From positions 1 to 51,594 of the forward strand of contig SXMG01000046.1 in assembly GCA_005778835.1 (NCBI GenBank): 51,594 nucleotides of DNA, in the 5' to 3' direction. Source of the stretch: Actinomycetota bacterium. Lineage in GTDB: Bacteria > Actinomycetota > Actinomycetes > Actinomycetales > Microbacteriaceae. Positions 48,922 through 51,594 of the stretch are shown here, one piece after another (positions within the stretch are counted from its first letter, which is position 1; every line of letters starts with the position of its first letter). The position numbers and the translations under genes are program-made. The notes under the pieces were generated by a model. That model saw only the letters and a list, made by a program, of their open reading frames with translations, was not told the origin of the DNA and did not search any database.

Positions 48922-49767
48922 CTAGCCCTCGCGCGTGATCTCGACCGTGACGAAGAGCTTCGAGCTCGAGGGTCCGGCGTAGACGCCGCGCAGCGGCGGC
49001 ACGTCGCGGTAGTCGCGGCCGCGGCCGACGATGACGTGGCGGTCGTGGATCTCGAGGGCGTTGGTGGGGTCGTAGCCCTGCCAGGCGCCGTCGAACCACT
49101 CGACCCAGGCGTGCGACTCGCCCGCGACGGTCTGGCCGATCTCGGCGTCGGGCACCGGGTGCAGGTAGCCGCTGACGTAGCGCGCGGGAATGCCCGCGGT
49201 GCGCAGGGCTCCGAGCGCGAGGTGCGTGATGTCTTGACAGACACCGCGCTTGTGCTGCCAGGCCTCCGCGGCCGTGGTGTGCACGCCCGTCACGCCGGGC
49301 ATGTACTCGACCTCGCTGTTGATCCAGTCGCAGATGGCGCGGGCCGCCGCCTCGGGGTCGGGGGCCGCGCCCGCGAGCTCGCGCGCGCGCTCGGCCACCT
49401 CGTCGGGCGGGGTCGTGAGCCGGGTCTGCACCGTGCTCTCGACGTTCTGCACCGTGCGCTCGACGAGGTCTGCGAGAACATCCCAGCTCACCGTCCCCTC
49501 GGTGGACGGGCGCGTGCGCAGCTCGACGAGGCAGTCAGAGGTGAGCGACAGCTCGCGGTGGTGGGCCAGCTGCTCGAACGCCGTCACCCGGGTGCCGTAG
49601 TAGTCGATGTAGTGGTGCTGCGACGAGGTCGGGCTGATGTCGAGGTGCGAGAACAGCACGAGCTGACCGTCGCCGCTCGCGGGCAGCATGCGTGCTTCGT
49701 TGTACGACGCCGTCACCTCGCCCTCGTAGTGGAAGCCGGTGATGTGCCGCACGCGCAGACGGTTCAT
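48922..49767 (-). CDS. Transglutaminase-like protein of the ATP-grasp/alpha-E operon
   Basis: 281 residues from ATG 49767, overlapping the alpha-E stop by ATGA. The N-terminal beta domain (LRVRHITGFHYEGEVTASYNEARMLP) is followed by the transglutaminase core with catalytic Cys in RGVCQDITHLALG, His in GESHAWVEW and Asp in GYDPTN. It probably acts as a peptidase or amide-bond enzyme rather than a crosslinker. The last 104 bases are the right copy of the island repeat; the stop is TAG. The island lies immediately downstream of it. Confidence 0.93.
   Translation of the reverse strand: MNRLRVRHITGFHYEGEVTASYNEARMLPASGDGQLVLFSHLDISPTSSQHHYIDYYGTRVTAFEQLAHHRELSLTSDCLVELRTRPSTEGTVSWDVLADLVERTVQNVESTVQTRLTTPPDEVAERARELAGAAPDPEAAARAICDWINSEVEYMPGVTGVHTTAAEAWQHKRGVCQDITHLALGALRTAGIPARYVSGYLHPVPDAEIGQTVAGESHAWVEWFDGAWQGYDPTNALEIHDRHVIVGRGRDYRDVPPLRGVYAGPSSSKLFVTVEITREG
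48924..49027. repeat. Right direct repeat of the catabolic island (104 bp)
   Basis: Matches 34441-34544 in the same orientation with two synonymous mismatches. It is the 3' end of the complete transglutaminase gene. Confidence 0.92.
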
Positions 49768-50693
49768 AGCTTCTCGGCCACCCAGCTCGGTGCCGCGTTG
49801 GTCGGGAAGTAGCGCTGGCGCACGGCCTCGCTCGTCGCGCTCGTCGCCGACTGCACCGCATCCATGTGGCGCTGCAGGTCGTCGAGAATGTCGGCGATGG
49901 GGCGGTACTCGAGCTCGCTGCGGATCTGGCCCAGCTGGCGCAGCGCCTGGTCGCCGATGCCGGCGCGGTCGGAGCGCGGTTCGATGTCGCGCAGGCTCTT
50001 CTCGGCGCGCGTCACGGCGAACAGGATCGAGCGCGGGAAGAGCCGGTCGAGCAGCAGGAACTCGGCGGCGTTCTTGGCGCTCGGCACACCGCGGTAGGTG
50101 CGCAAGTACGCCTCGTAGGCCCCGACGCTGCGCAGAATGGTCGTCCACGACGGGCCGCTGGCCTCGGTGAGCGAGCGGGTCGCGAGCAGGCGGGCGGTCA
50201 TGTCGGCGCGCTCGAGCGAGCGCCCGAGTGTGAAGAACGAGTAGGCCTCGTCGCGGCTCGTCGACGACTCGACGATGCCGACGGCGAGCGCCGACCGCTC
50301 GCGCACCCAGCCGAAGAACTCGTGAACCTTCTCGGGGGCGACCTTGCGGGGCATGCGGGCTCGGGTGGTGTTGAGCACCTCCCACAGCTCGGTGCTCACG
50401 ACCTCGCGGGCACGGCGAGCGTTCTCGCGGGCGGCGCCGAGCGAGTAGGCGATCGATGCGGGATGCGAGCGGTCGATCGCGAGAATGGTGAGCACGTCGG
50501 CCCGCGATAGCGCGTGGTCGGGCTTCGCGTCACTGCCCATCACGCTCAGCAGCGAGCGGCAGGCGGTGTCTTCGTCGATCCACGGGTCTTCGAGCAGCAG
50601 CTGCAGGTGCACGTCGAGGATGCGCGCGGTGCCGTCGCTGCGCTCGACGTAGCGACCGATCCAGAACAGGCTCTCGGCAATCCGACTCAGCAT
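49764..50693 (-). CDS. Alpha-E (DUF403) family protein
   Basis: 309 residues from ATG 50693. All-helical: MLSRIAESLFWIGRYVERSDGTARILDVHLQ is the hallmark N-terminus, with further conserved ARENARRAREVVSTELWEVLN and SFFTLGRSLERADMTARLL (ERAD motif). It is always found beside a circularly permuted ATP-grasp and a transglutaminase, as here, and the set is thought to make or process a short peptide. Start and upstream stop overlap in TGATG. Confidence 0.93.
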   Translation of the reverse strand: MLSRIAESLFWIGRYVERSDGTARILDVHLQLLLEDPWIDEDTACRSLLSVMGSDAKPDHALSRADVLTILAIDRSHPASIAYSLGAARENARRAREVVSTELWEVLNTTRARMPRKVAPEKVHEFFGWVRERSALAVGIVESSTSRDEAYSFFTLGRSLERADMTARLLATRSLTEASGPSWTTILRSVGAYEAYLRTYRGVPSAKNAAEFLLLDRLFPRSILFAVTRAEKSLRDIEPRSDRAGIGDQALRQLGQIRSELEYRPIADILDDLQRHMDAVQSATSATSEAVRQRYFPTNAAPSWVAEKL

Positions 50694-51594
50694 CACTCGG
50701 CCCCCCTCGAAACTGCGGGAGCGCCTTTGCTCTTCCTTTGCTGCTGCTGCTGCTCTTGCGCGCGACGCGGGTCGTCGGCGGGGTTGTGATCGGGCACGTG
50801 CGCCGACGCGTCGTAGATGATCGGAATCGACTGGGTCACCGTGGCCTGCTCGGCGACGATGCCCTGCACGTCGTGGCTGTCGGCGACCATGGGCAGCTGG
50901 CCCACGACCCAGGTGTCTTTCGAGCCGCCACCCTGGCTGGAGTTGACGACGAGCTGCCCCTCGGGCAGGGCCACGCGCGTGAGGCCGCCCGGCAGCACCC
51001 ACACCTCGCGACCGTCGTTGACGGCGAACGGGCGCAGGTCGGCGTGACGGGGGCGCACGCCCTCGTCGACGAGCGTCGGAATGGTCGAGAGCTGCACGAC
51101 GGGCTGGGCGATCCACCCGCGCGGGTCGGCGAGCAGTCGTTCGCGCAGCGCGTCGAGCTCATCGCGGCTGGCCGCCGGCCCGACGACGAGCCCCTTGCCG
51201 CCGGAGCCGTCGACGGGCTTGACGACGAGCTCGTGCAGCCGGTCGAGCACCTCTTCGAGCGAGCCCGGGTCTTCGAGCCGCCAGGTGTCGACGTTCGGAA
51301 TGATCGGGTCTTCGTCGAGGAAGTACCGCACGAGGTCGGGCAGGTAGGTGTAGACGAGCTTGTCGTCGGCGACACCGTTGCCGACCGCGTTGGTGATCGT
51401 CACGTTGCCGAGGCGGGCGGCGAGCATGAGGCCGGGTGTGCCGAGCATCGAGTCGGCGCGGAAGGTCAGCGGGTCGAGAAACTCGTCGTCGACCCGGCGG
51501 TAGATGCCGTCGACGCGCTGCGGCCCCGCGGGGGTGCGCATGAACACCTTGCCGCCCGCGCAGTACAGGGCGCGGCCCTCGACGAGCGCGACGC
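50693..51594 (-). CDS. Circularly permuted ATP-grasp protein (DUF404/DUF407), 5' end outside window
   Basis: At least 300 residues; the frame stays open to the window edge (VALVEGRALYCAGGKVF before the first in-window Met), so the N-terminus is missing. ATP-grasp features: GNVTITNAVGNGVADDKLVYTYLPDLVRYFL, VVKPVDGSGGKGLVVGP (nucleotide-binding loop), WIAQPVVQLSTIP, and LRPFAVND. A Gln-rich tail closes the protein. It ligates an amino acid or peptide carboxylate to an amine using ATP. First visible gene of the operon with alpha-E and transglutaminase. Confidence 0.92.
   Translation of the reverse strand, partial: VALVEGRALYCAGGKVFMRTPAGPQRVDGIYRRVDDEFLDPLTFRADSMLGTPGLMLAARLGNVTITNAVGNGVADDKLVYTYLPDLVRYFLDEDPIIPNVDTWRLEDPGSLEEVLDRLHELVVKPVDGSGGKGLVVGPAASRDELDALRERLLADPRGWIAQPVVQLSTIPTLVDEGVRPRHADLRPFAVNDGREVWVLPGGLTRVALPEGQLVVNSSQGGGSKDTWVVGQLPMVADSHDVQGIVAEQATVTQSIPIIYDASAHVPDHNPADDPRRAQEQQQQQRKSKGAPAVSRGAE

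Noticed and set aside
34441-49027. Composite transposon or prophage explanation for the island
   Set aside because: No transposase, integrase, phage gene or terminal inverted repeats were seen; the flanking repeats are gene sequence, not insertion elements.
48922-50385. Long version of the transglutaminase frame
   Set aside because: The upstream part is the alpha-E gene in another frame; the domain begins at ATG 49767 coupled by ATGA.

Overview
The window comes from a high-GC actinobacterium. Small GC-rich gene families, many leaderless genes behind a TANNNT box, a CebR/CelR-type LacI operator and an LAxTG-type sortase signal all fit Microbacteriaceae or close relatives; this assignment is an inference from sequence style, not a database match. 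No CRISPR array, rRNA, insertion sequence or integrase was seen, and no stretch over 300 bases lacks a gene.

Layout. 1-8.4 kb holds housekeeping genes: a photolyase tail, a small secreted protein, an EamA exporter, the pseudouridine pair psuK/psuG, an odd Arg-like tRNA, two tRNA-Ser genes flanking an LCP cell-wall ligase, a HAD phosphatase, serS and a diacylglycerol kinase-like gene. 8.5-12.5 kb is one giant wall-anchored GH10 xylanase. 12.7-17.8 kb carries pheA, pgm, a MalY-type lyase, an SRPBCC protein and a VanY-type lipoprotein peptidase. 18-23.9 kb is a CebEFG-BglC-CebR-like operon: binding protein, two permeases, GH1 beta-glucosidase and LacI repressor, with two perfect operators at its promoter and related operators near the xylanase and near position 180. 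23.9-34.4 kb holds small redox, regulatory and transport genes, an iron/heme-type ABC pair, lplA and a sulfurtransferase broken by an in-frame TGA.

34.5-48.9 kb is the most interesting part. It is a catabolic island inserted at the 3' end of a transglutaminase gene, flanked by a 104-bp direct repeat (34441-34544 and 48924-49027) that duplicates that 3' end. It encodes a CUT1 sugar ABC transporter, an intracellular GH13 enzyme, two SDR dehydrogenases, an enolase-superfamily acid-sugar dehydratase, a PfkB (KDG-type) kinase, a KDPG-type aldolase, an RraA-like protein, an NHL beta-propeller protein and a GntR/FadR regulator, plus a complete class I cytochrome P450 system (3Fe-4S ferredoxin, FAD reductase, P450). 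Similar TACTTGT...ACAAGTA palindromes lie in front of five island transcription units, including the ferredoxin/reductase and (weaker) the P450. The simplest reading is one regulon in which a P450 modifies, for example oxidatively O-demethylates, a sugar that is then degraded by an oxidative Entner-Doudoroff-like route to pyruvate and glyceraldehyde 3-phosphate. The substrate is not known.

48.9-51.6 kb is the transglutaminase / alpha-E / circularly permuted ATP-grasp operon that received the island; the ATP-grasp gene runs off the window edge.
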